49,571 bases of DNA, taken from NCBI RefSeq assembly GCF_035271045.1, contig NZ_DATESC010000022.1, positions 1 to 49,571 of the forward strand, in the 5' to 3' direction. Below, piece by piece: positions 35,124-42,151 of this stretch. The DNA is from Marinospirillum sp035271045. GTDB lineage: Bacteria; Pseudomonadota; Gammaproteobacteria; Pseudomonadales; Halomonadaceae. The position numbers were made by a program, and so were the translations under genes. Below the pieces are notes generated by a model that was not told where the DNA came from, searched no databases, and worked only from the letters and a program-made list of their open reading frames with translations. Position 1 is the stretch's first letter, and every line of letters begins with the position of its first letter.

Positions 35124-36872
35124 CTAACCTTGAATTAAAGAAAAGTTATGTGAACATGCTAATTTCAATGAAGACCACCCTCTTTTTTTTCCACCAGAGA
35201 ATTTAACTCTTAAACTAACTTGTTCTTTTCCATCGAGCCAAACTAAAGTATTTTGAATATTACTTGGTGTGTTTATTTGTACGAGTAGATTTTTAATTGC
35301 ATTTTCGTCATGCTCTAGAATCACGTGTTTATTTTGTTTGTAAAAAATAATAACCACGACAGCTCTTCCCAGTACGGCTTGTATTCCCTTAATTAAATTT
35401 TTCTGATCAGCATTAACCAGTTGCAGCCCTATGTTACTAGAGACTTGCTCCATAACATATCTTCGATTGTCATCATTATTGATAAAGCTAGATTTCAACT
35501 GATCAACAAGAACCGATAAACTCGTTTGGTCGAGGTCGAAATATGTTGACCCCATGATCTGACCAACACCAGGGTTTTTGCAAGTAATGGATCCAGTATT
35601 TTCTCGAGTAGCTTTCAGTGAGACTGGCTCTGTAGCGTACTTACCATTTGATTTTAAGACGAGCTCAAGATCTGCGGTATCTAATCTATTCTTTAGATAA
35701 TTGTCGGGTACTAGCTCTATTGATTCAATTGAGTATCCATCATATTTTTTATCAAGAAATTTAATTAGAGATTTCGCCGTATCCACTGTCGATTTCACTA
35801 TATCTTTTATATCTTTATTTGGAACTTTATCTGAATAATTATTAAACATAACAATAAAGTTCTGACTATCAATTTGTTTTACATCACCCATCATCTCAAG
35901 TAATTGTGAATAAAAAATTGACTCTGAACATTTACCGATTGCATTTTGATCCTTAACATTTAACGATTTTTTTAATCTTTTTGATATTGCATTCTTAAAA
36001 AACAATAACGAGCTTTTGTTTTCATCAGCAACTGCATCAATTGGTTTTTTCTCTGTAAAGCTAGTTGCTAACTTTATAGAAGAAGCTGGGCCACTTTCAA
36101 ATTTAAAACGCATCATCAGTATGATGTTATCAATTGAGAACCCGACTGTATTTGCGCCGATCTTCAATATACTAACTTCATCTATTTCAGGAACAACAAC
36201 TTTAAACTCCTCAACACTTATAAACTTATTATCCCTATAACGACTTATTACATTAAATGAGTTAGTCATAAAAAGTTCATTGAATGCATTTTCCATACCT
36301 TTACTTTTTTCGTTATATTGCTTGAGGAACAATGAAAAGCATTTCTCTCTCAGCTCATATAGTAAGCGGGACTTTATTTCTTTTGAATCATCATTAAACT
36401 TAACACCACTTTCTCTAAGTACTTTTCGGTAATTTTGCAGGGTGTCTACTTCATCTGAAGCATCTCTTATTGTTCCAACCATATCTCTTAAATAATCGTT
36501 GTACACAAGGTCAAAAAAGCCATTAAAATCGTACTGAAGCTCAGGCGCTTTAAAGTATTTCTTAATAAAGCTCTTAGCCCCTAGGTTTTTAGGCTGTATA
36601 GTCTGGCTATTTTTTATCTTATATAAATTAACAGGGGTAACAGACCCATCTACTGTGAATAGTAAAAGGTCAGGATGCGTATTTGTATTCTCTGCTTCAA
36701 ACTTTCCGATAACTTGAGTCGTCTCTTTTTGGTGCTCCAAAATGAATTTCGCGGTGGCAGTGACAACTGAACAATTATTTAAGTAGGTGCCAGTAGATAG
36801 ATAGTGCTTGACTTCCGCTGTCACGTCTTTTACATGCTGGTCACCAATTTCCCTCGGGTTAAGTGTTCTCAT
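35124..36872 (-). CDS. Putative type II restriction endonuclease (family not recognised)
   Basis: A 582-residue protein I cannot assign to a known family. Divergence from a C5 cytosine methyltransferase gene only 85 bases away suggests it is the cognate restriction enzyme. A possible nuclease core lies near residues 425-450: DLELVLKSNG followed about 18 residues later by VSLKATRENTG, resembling a PD-(D/E)XK site in which the D/E of the last motif is Ser. No helicase, HTH or membrane features are seen. Codon use is clearly more AT-rich than its neighbours, pointing to transfer. The ATG at 36872 is preceded by AAGGA. Confidence 0.6.
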   Translation of the reverse strand: MRTLNPREIGDQHVKDVTAEVKHYLSTGTYLNNCSVVTATAKFILEHQKETTQVIGKFEAENTNTHPDLLLFTVDGSVTPVNLYKIKNSQTIQPKNLGAKSFIKKYFKAPELQYDFNGFFDLVYNDYLRDMVGTIRDASDEVDTLQNYRKVLRESGVKFNDDSKEIKSRLLYELREKCFSLFLKQYNEKSKGMENAFNELFMTNSFNVISRYRDNKFISVEEFKVVVPEIDEVSILKIGANTVGFSIDNIILMMRFKFESGPASSIKLATSFTEKKPIDAVADENKSSLLFFKNAISKRLKKSLNVKDQNAIGKCSESIFYSQLLEMMGDVKQIDSQNFIVMFNNYSDKVPNKDIKDIVKSTVDTAKSLIKFLDKKYDGYSIESIELVPDNYLKNRLDTADLELVLKSNGKYATEPVSLKATRENTGSITCKNPGVGQIMGSTYFDLDQTSLSVLVDQLKSSFINNDDNRRYVMEQVSSNIGLQLVNADQKNLIKGIQAVLGRAVVVIIFYKQNKHVILEHDENAIKNLLVQINTPSNIQNTLVWLDGKEQVSLRVKFSGGKKRGWSSLKLACSHNFSLIQG

Positions 36873-36957
36873 ACGCTTTCCTTAAAAATTACTCTTAAAA
36901 ACTGGCCTTTTAGTTTTAATACTGATAAATTAGAATCATAACGAATTGAGGCATCAT

Positions 36958-38226
36958 ATGAAAATCGAAGAAAGAGGCAGAGCTAGGTTTAGACCACAGA
37001 GAGATGTGAATATAGAAGATATTACTAAACTACTTCTTGAAAAAATCCAATCTGAGCAAGAACAAGCTGCAAACCTTAATACATCAGTTAGTTACGAGTC
37101 AGTATATCACAAAAGTGATAAATTAAATTTGGTCAGCCTTTTTTCTGGTTGTGGCGGGCTTGATTTAGGTGTTGAGCTTGCGGGATTAGAAGCTGTGCTG
37201 GGAAAGGATCTCGTAAATTCATCTTTAAAAAGTCGAACAGATTTTGAGAGCATCAGAGAGAAAAGCATTTTTAACACGGTAGCGTCACTAGATAATTTCA
37301 CTGAGGCGAACCAGAGTTACCGAGCCAACTTCCCTGATCATATTCTGCAAATTAAAGATGACATAAAGAAAATAAATAGATTCCCTATGGCTGATATGGT
37401 ATTGGGAGGGTTCCCTTGCCCAGGGTTTAGCGAAGGAGGTCCTCGATTAATTGATGATAAAAGAAACTTTTTATATATACACTTTATTCGTTGTTTAATG
37501 CAGTCGCGCCCTTTGTTTTTCGTTGCTGAAAACGTAAAAGGTATGCTAACTCTGGGCAAAGGCGCGGTGGCGAAGCAGATTAAAGAAGATTTTGAATCTG
37601 CTGGGTACAACGTTAATATGAAACTCATCAACGCTAGGGACTATGGAGTTCCACAATTACGTGAAAGAGTGTTTCTTGTAGGCGTTCGACAGGATATAGA
37701 GTTTGATTATAACTTCCCTGACCCAACTCATGGTGAAGTTGACGGACTACACCGATTTGTGACTTTAGAAGACTCAATTAAGAGCTTAGAAAGCAATCCC
37801 GGTCAATATTTTACTGGTAGTTACTCGCCAATATACCTATCTCGGAATCGAAAGAAGCGTTGGGATGAACAAAGTTTTACCATTCAAGCATCTGGGCGCC
37901 AAGCTCCATTGCATCCATCTGGTGCAAGTATGCAAAAAATCAACAAGGATGAATGGATATTACCAAGCAATACAGAGCATCGCAGATTGTCAGTGAAAGA
38001 AATTGCAAGAATTCAAACATTTCCAGATTGGTTTGAGTTTTCAAAAGGTGACGAGTTAAAAAGTTCATTGAATAATCAATTAAACAAGCAATACAAGCAG
38101 ATTGGCAATGCTGTTCCTGTTCAATTAGCGAAAAGTATAATACTGCCAATTGCTAACTGGTTTGTTTTTAACAATCGAAGTATCGAAAAGTACCGTATTA
38201 AGGGCTCTTCGCATTTAAGGGTGTAG
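36958..38226 (+). CDS. C5 cytosine DNA methyltransferase, 3' end replaced by IS sequence
   Basis: A 422-residue DNA cytosine-5 methyltransferase. The motifs are in order: I LVSLFSGCGGLDLG, IV GGFPCPGFSEGG with catalytic Cys (PCPGFS instead of the common PCQ.FS), VI AENVKGML, VIII VPQLRERVFLVG and X IGNAVPVQLAKS. A 60-residue N-terminal extension precedes motif I. TTG 36946 opens the frame, but GAGG before ATG 36958 supports the latter. The last seven residues (GSSHLRV) and the stop are encoded by the left inverted repeat of the ISL3 element. All catalytic motifs are upstream, so activity may be retained. Recognition sequence unknown. Confidence 0.92.
   Translation: MKIEERGRARFRPQRDVNIEDITKLLLEKIQSEQEQAANLNTSVSYESVYHKSDKLNLVSLFSGCGGLDLGVELAGLEAVLGKDLVNSSLKSRTDFESIREKSIFNTVASLDNFTEANQSYRANFPDHILQIKDDIKKINRFPMADMVLGGFPCPGFSEGGPRLIDDKRNFLYIHFIRCLMQSRPLFFVAENVKGMLTLGKGAVAKQIKEDFESAGYNVNMKLINARDYGVPQLRERVFLVGVRQDIEFDYNFPDPTHGEVDGLHRFVTLEDSIKSLESNPGQYFTGSYSPIYLSRNRKKRWDEQSFTIQASGRQAPLHPSGASMQKINKDEWILPSNTEHRRLSVKEIARIQTFPDWFEFSKGDELKSSLNNQLNKQYKQIGNAVPVQLAKSIILPIANWFVFNNRSIEKYRIKGSSHLRV
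38203..38226 (+). repeat. Left terminal inverted repeat of the ISL3 element
   Basis: GGCTCTTCGCATTTAAGGGT plus GTAG. It is the exact reverse complement of 39496-39519. The methyltransferase stop codon TAG is its last three bases. Confidence 0.97.
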
Positions 38227-38307
38227 AAAAGATCTGACTCACTAGAAAAGGAGTCGGGGTTCTAAGAGAATGTAAGTTCCAACACAAACAAATCTAAGCC
38301 CCCCAAC

Positions 38308-39507
38308 GTGAATAATCATACCTTTTCTACCCCTGACCTTTCCACCTTTTGCCAATTAAATAAACTCGGTCTTGTTGCCACTGGCCAGCATACTAATGAA
38401 AAACACGCTGTTATCGAGTGCCGCTTTACTCAATCGCCAAAGCCTTGCCCACAGTGCGCAGCTTCGGGTATTTCTCGTGGTACGGTTGATAGGCGTCTTT
38501 CCCACGTGCTTTATGGTCAGCGACCCACCACGTTACTGCTGCGTATTCGCCGTTTTAGTTGTGCTTGCGGCTGTTTTTGGCATGAAGATACCAGCAGCGC
38601 TGCGCCATCACGCTCAAAACTCTCTTATGGTGCGATACGTTGGGCATTGGCTGCTATCGTGATTGATCATCTATCGGTGTCACGTGTTGCTGCTCATCTG
38701 GGTGTAGCTTGGCATACCGCTAATAACGCCATTATCCAAGAAGGCCAGCGCCTATTATTTAATGATCCCGTGCGCAACAAAACTGGACCAGCCCGTTTAC
38801 TGGATGTGCTGGAAGGTCGTTCTAAACAAGCTTTTAAGCAATGGTTAGAGAGTCGCCCTAAGCCATGGCGCGATCAAATAGAAAGTATTGCCATGGATGA
38901 CTTCTCAGGGTTTAAATCAGCGGCACAAGAAGTGATTCCTAAGGCCCAAACCGTACTGGATCCTTTCCATGTCGTACGCTGGGCAAGCAATATGCTAGAT
39001 GACTGCCACAGGCGCATTCAACAAGAAACACTAGGCCGTATAGGGCATAAAAATGACCCCCTCTATAAGCACCGAAGAACGATGCTTACTCGCATTAGCT
39101 ACCTGTCTGAAGCAAATAAAGTGCAGCTTAATTGGTTGTTTTCAGATGAGCGCTACCTTGAAGTGGATTGCAGTTGGAGCATGTATCAGCGGGTAGTGAC
39201 AGCCTACAACGAACCAGACCGCAGACGAGGCAAAAAGCTTATGCAAGCACTCATAAAATTAATTACAGAACCCGACTTACCGGTAGAGCTGATTGAAGTT
39301 AAACGCTTAGGAACAACGTTGAAAAAACACGCCCAGAGTATCCTTGCCTACTTTGATCGCTCAGGCACTAGTAATGGGCCAACCGAAGCGATTAACGGCA
39401 GGCTGGAGAACTTACGAGGCATAGCACTGGGATTTAGAAATTTAACTAACTACATAGCAAGGTGCTTGTTAGAATCGGGTGGGTTTAAAAAACAGCTACA
39501 CCCTTAA
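38308..39507 (+). CDS. tnp: ISL3-family transposase
   Basis: A 399-residue DDE transposase starting with GTG at 38308. The N-terminal zinc-finger-like region has CPQCAASG and CACGCFW. The catalytic domain shows Asp in AMDDFSGFKS, Asp in VLDPFHVVRWASNM, and Glu in NGPTEAINGRLENLRGIALG, the classical C-terminal ISL3 motif. The frame is intact and ends inside the right inverted repeat region, so the element may be active. Confidence 0.96.
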   Translation: MNNHTFSTPDLSTFCQLNKLGLVATGQHTNEKHAVIECRFTQSPKPCPQCAASGISRGTVDRRLSHVLYGQRPTTLLLRIRRFSCACGCFWHEDTSSAAPSRSKLSYGAIRWALAAIVIDHLSVSRVAAHLGVAWHTANNAIIQEGQRLLFNDPVRNKTGPARLLDVLEGRSKQAFKQWLESRPKPWRDQIESIAMDDFSGFKSAAQEVIPKAQTVLDPFHVVRWASNMLDDCHRRIQQETLGRIGHKNDPLYKHRRTMLTRISYLSEANKVQLNWLFSDERYLEVDCSWSMYQRVVTAYNEPDRRRGKKLMQALIKLITEPDLPVELIEVKRLGTTLKKHAQSILAYFDRSGTSNGPTEAINGRLENLRGIALGFRNLTNYIARCLLESGGFKKQLHP

Positions 39508-39519
39508 ATGCGAAGAGCC
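39496..39519 (+). repeat. Right terminal inverted repeat of the ISL3 element
   Basis: Exact reverse complement of 38203-38226. It contains the transposase stop region. Confidence 0.97.
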
Positions 39520-39583
39520 ATTAATGGACAGCTCCCAATTAATTAGCACCCAGCCCTATCCATATAAAGGTGGGGTCTTTAAT

Positions 39584-40027
39584 TTATTTATAACCCTGCT
39601 TTACGGTATCACCCGCCAACTGCTTCTTAATTTTAACTTCAGTTTCTTCTTTTATTTTCTGGGCAATAATTGCTTCAATTTTCTCGCGTTCATCGTATTC
39701 CATACTCTTTAAATCTTCTTCAGTCAGCCCCATGCTTTTCAGAATACGATCACGTACTTTTTCAGCATCAGACATTTGCATCCAAGCTAAAAACTCATCA
39801 ATAGCGTTGGTGCTGCTTTCATCAAGCTGTTTCAAGGCATCAGTATTCACATCAGCAGTCGTAGTGCTTACAGTTTCTGTTGCCGCTTTAGCTTGTATTT
39901 GCTGTACCTGCTGCAAGGTTTTAGAAAAAGCGTCGGCGTTATTGGATTTATCCACAAGTGCAGTTTTACCTACAAGCGTGCCGATCTGCTGCTGCAAGTA
40001 TTGAGTATCTGTAATATGAATAGTCAT
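39584..40027 (-). CDS. Hypothetical protein, helical and acidic
   Basis: A 147-residue protein I cannot name. It has no signal peptide or membrane segment. Residues 45-80 are Thr/Ala/Gln-rich and probably disordered. The C-terminal half is helical and charged, with MSDAEKVRDRILKSMGLTEE followed by EREKIEAIIAQKIKEE, a pattern I associate with uncharacterised proteobacterial proteins. GAGG before the ATG supports translation. It lies between the IS and mazEF and starts 21 bases after the mazF stop, so it may share their transcript. Confidence 0.7.
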   Translation of the reverse strand: MTIHITDTQYLQQQIGTLVGKTALVDKSNNADAFSKTLQQVQQIQAKAATETVSTTTADVNTDALKQLDESSTNAIDEFLAWMQMSDAEKVRDRILKSMGLTEEDLKSMEYDEREKIEAIIAQKIKEETEVKIKKQLAGDTVKQGYK

Positions 40028-40048
40028 AAGGCTACCTCTAATTTCCAG

Positions 40049-40384
40049 CTAAATACTTAAAATGGTTGCTGCCAACTCTTTAACATTTTTTAAACAGCTA
40101 GTATTAACTGAATCAACAGTGCGTAAGTTTCTTGCCTTCCAATCTAACGATTTTAATTGATCAACTAAAATTACTCCTGTTGTTTTTTTGCTGCCGTCTA
40201 CAGCAACTTCAAAAGGGTAACCTTTAGCCTGATTAGTGATAGGGCAAAGCCATGCAAACCCAGTTTTTTGATTAAACAACCGATTAGTTAAAACTAATGC
40301 TGGGCGTTTGCCTGCCTGTTCATGCCCTGCTTGTGGATTAAAGTCTAGTAAAACAATATCGCCCACATCAGGTGCAACGCTCAT
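40049..40384 (-). CDS. mazF: MazF/PemK-family mRNA interferase toxin
   Basis: A 111-residue toxin that cleaves mRNA at short specific sequences. Family features: GDIVLLDFNPQAGHEQAGKR with the conserved Arg, PALVLTN, CPITNQAKGYPFEV, and GVILVDQLKSLDW. It resembles the ChpB/MazF branch. Its ATG overlaps the mazE stop (ATGA), the standard coupled arrangement. The frame is full length, so this is the only visibly intact two-gene toxin-antitoxin module in the island. Confidence 0.94.
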   Translation of the reverse strand: MSVAPDVGDIVLLDFNPQAGHEQAGKRPALVLTNRLFNQKTGFAWLCPITNQAKGYPFEVAVDGSKKTTGVILVDQLKSLDWKARNLRTVDSVNTSCLKNVKELAATILSI

Positions 40385-40611
40385 AACAGCTCATTCCCTA
40401 CCGAGTCAGTAATTAATTCAACATGGCTATTGTCAGTGGTTATCTTGCCTAGCAATTCTTCTAAAGAAGGTTTAGCTGCTTCTATTACCAGCGTATTCTC
40501 TTTTAAAGTAAGGTTTACTTGGTCGCCAACTTGCAGCGACAAAGCATCTAAAATATTTTTAGGTAGCCTAAGTGCAGCACTATTGCCCCACTTAGAAATT
40601 GAAACAGACAT
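40381..40611 (-). CDS. mazE: MazE-family antitoxin
   Basis: An AbrB-type swapped-hairpin DNA-binding N-terminus (SVSISKWGNSAALRLPKNIL) with an acidic C-terminal toxin-binding tail (about 50-76). The frame opens four codons upstream with GTG, but GGAGG directly before ATG 40611 makes that the start, giving 76 residues. It would autorepress the operon and neutralise MazF. Confidence 0.94.
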   Translation of the reverse strand: MSVSISKWGNSAALRLPKNILDALSLQVGDQVNLTLKENTLVIEAAKPSLEELLGKITTDNSHVELITDSVGNELL

Positions 40612-40819
40612 AAGCACCTCCACAAAACCAAAGTAGACACATTGTAGCTACATGGGTAAATAGATGCAATTTCTCACCAATGCTATTGGCTAGTTAAATT
40701 TAGATTAAATAAATAGCGGCTACTAGACTCTGCAGCAGATTTTCTCTGCCCCATGATGCAGTTAACTGCCTTAATCTAATCACAGGTTGATCTGAATACA
40801 CCAACCTTTCATTACTCCA

Positions 40820-41725
40820 TTATTTATAAACATCTTTCCCAGGCGTATTTTTAAAGCGTTTATACGCCCATTGGTATTGCTCAGGCGCATAAGCAATAAT
40901 TTGTTCTACGCTGGCATTTACGCCTGCTACGGCGGTTACTTCATCGTCTGAATAAACCTGTTCATCGGCGGGTATTAGAATCAGCTCAAAACCTTTTCCT
41001 TTGGGCAGGCGTTTAGCTAGGGCGGTAAATACTTTCGCCCCAGTTTTTTGTACCAGCTTAGGTAGAAGTGTTGCGGTTAAAGCAGCTTGACCATAAAAAG
41101 GCACGAGTTCGCCACCTTGGCCTTTGTCAGGTACTTGGTCTGGCAAAATACCAACCATTTCGCCACGCTTTAGCGCTTTTAAAAGCCCAGCCACGCCTTT
41201 GATATTGGCAGGAACCAAGTTGCCACCCATGCGGCAACGCCCTTTGCGAATGGTTGCATCTAACTCCGCAAGTTTGGGTTCAGAATACATAAAGGTGAAG
41301 TTGGTTTTATGGGACATAAGCTGGGCAATCAGTTCCCATTGACCAATATGCGGGCCTAATAAAATAATTGGCTGTTTGTTTTTATTGGCTTCTTCAACCG
41401 CTTCAATGCCCTGCAAAGAAACAAAATCTGCCAGCACCTTGTCTTTAGGTGCCATCCACATACGACCCATTTCTAGCATGGTGCGGGTAATTTCAATAAT
41501 GGACTGTTTACCTAAAGCATCGCGTTCAGCAAGGGGCATATCAGGAAAACAAAGCGCCATGTTTACCTTGGTTATGTTTCTTTCACGCTTTACAAAGCGC
41601 CATACCAAGTTTCCTATGGGTACAGCTAAAGCTTGTAACCAAGCTAAAGGCAAGAGCGACAACAACCTCCAACCTTTACTTATAACACCCGCTTTTAAAC
41701 GGTTTGATAATTTACTTTTTTTCAC
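40820..41725 (-). CDS. Lysophospholipid/lipid A acyltransferase (LpxL/HtrB superfamily)
   Basis: A 301-residue inner-membrane-associated acyltransferase. The catalytic HX4E motif is HIGQWE within LLGPHIGQWELIAQL. Further conserved parts are VGILPDQVPDKGQGG and an N-terminal hydrophobic segment (LLSLLPLAWLQALAVPIG). LpxL/LpxM enzymes add secondary acyl chains to lipid A. Which position this one serves cannot be told. It lies in a minus-strand pair with DUF2782, upstream of the divergent polA. The region 40612-40819 before it holds no gene. Confidence 0.9.
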   Translation of the reverse strand: MKKSKLSNRLKAGVISKGWRLLSLLPLAWLQALAVPIGNLVWRFVKRERNITKVNMALCFPDMPLAERDALGKQSIIEITRTMLEMGRMWMAPKDKVLADFVSLQGIEAVEEANKNKQPIILLGPHIGQWELIAQLMSHKTNFTFMYSEPKLAELDATIRKGRCRMGGNLVPANIKGVAGLLKALKRGEMVGILPDQVPDKGQGGELVPFYGQAALTATLLPKLVQKTGAKVFTALAKRLPKGKGFELILIPADEQVYSDDEVTAVAGVNASVEQIIAYAPEQYQWAYKRFKNTPGKDVYK

Positions 41726-41756
41726 GTTTTAATTTACTTTTAAAAAGGATTCACTT

Positions 41757-42038
41757 TTACCACTTAAATAAAATCCAACTAGGAATAGATAAACGCCCAC
41801 GATCTTGACGTTTATCCAACTGACCATCACCTTCTGAATCGACTAGGTAATAAGGCTCGCCTACGCTGGGGATAACTTTAATAGCATAAAGCTGACCATT
41901 AACTCGATACTCTTCAATGGTTCGGTCAGCTTCCTGACGAATCGTGATTTCCGGCTCTGGCGTATTTGCCATAGCAAAACCTGCCAGTAGCAGGGCAAAT
42001 AATATTGCTGGCAAACTAAGCAAGCGTATTTTTTTCAT
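41757..42038 (-). CDS. Exported DUF2782 protein
   Basis: A 93-residue protein with a signal peptide (LLSLPAILFALLLAGFAMA) and the DUF2782 body (EEYRVNGQLYAIKVIPSVGE, then PYYLVDSEGDGQL). The family is found divergent from polA in many gammaproteobacteria. Function unknown. Confidence 0.9.
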   Translation of the reverse strand: MKKIRLLSLPAILFALLLAGFAMANTPEPEITIRQEADRTIEEYRVNGQLYAIKVIPSVGEPYYLVDSEGDGQLDKRQDRGRLSIPSWILFKW

Positions 42039-42151
42039 AAGAATTCCTTCAAGGGATGCGTTGTCAGGCAGAGTTCAGTATGCTTTCTATAACGTCTAAT
42101 TCTTATATTCTAACGCAAACAAACTTTTAACCCTACATTTGGAACAACTCC

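Larger units (their letters stand above)
38203..39519 (+). mobile_element. Complete ISL3-family insertion sequence
   Basis: A 1317-bp element bounded by perfect 24-bp inverted repeats and carrying one transposase gene. ISL3 elements usually duplicate 8 bp of target. Here the flanks are GTATTAAG (left) and ATTAATGG (right), which share only ATTAA out of register, so no clean target duplication is seen. Loss of the duplication suggests a later deletion or recombination next to the element. Confidence 0.95.

Noticed and set aside
38195..39527. An 8-bp target-site duplication of the ISL3 element
   Set aside because: The flanks share only ATTAA in shifted positions, so no true duplication can be claimed.
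40612..40819. Possible small gene or promoter array upstream of mazE
   Set aside because: No open frame with a ribosome binding site and no clear repeat is visible.
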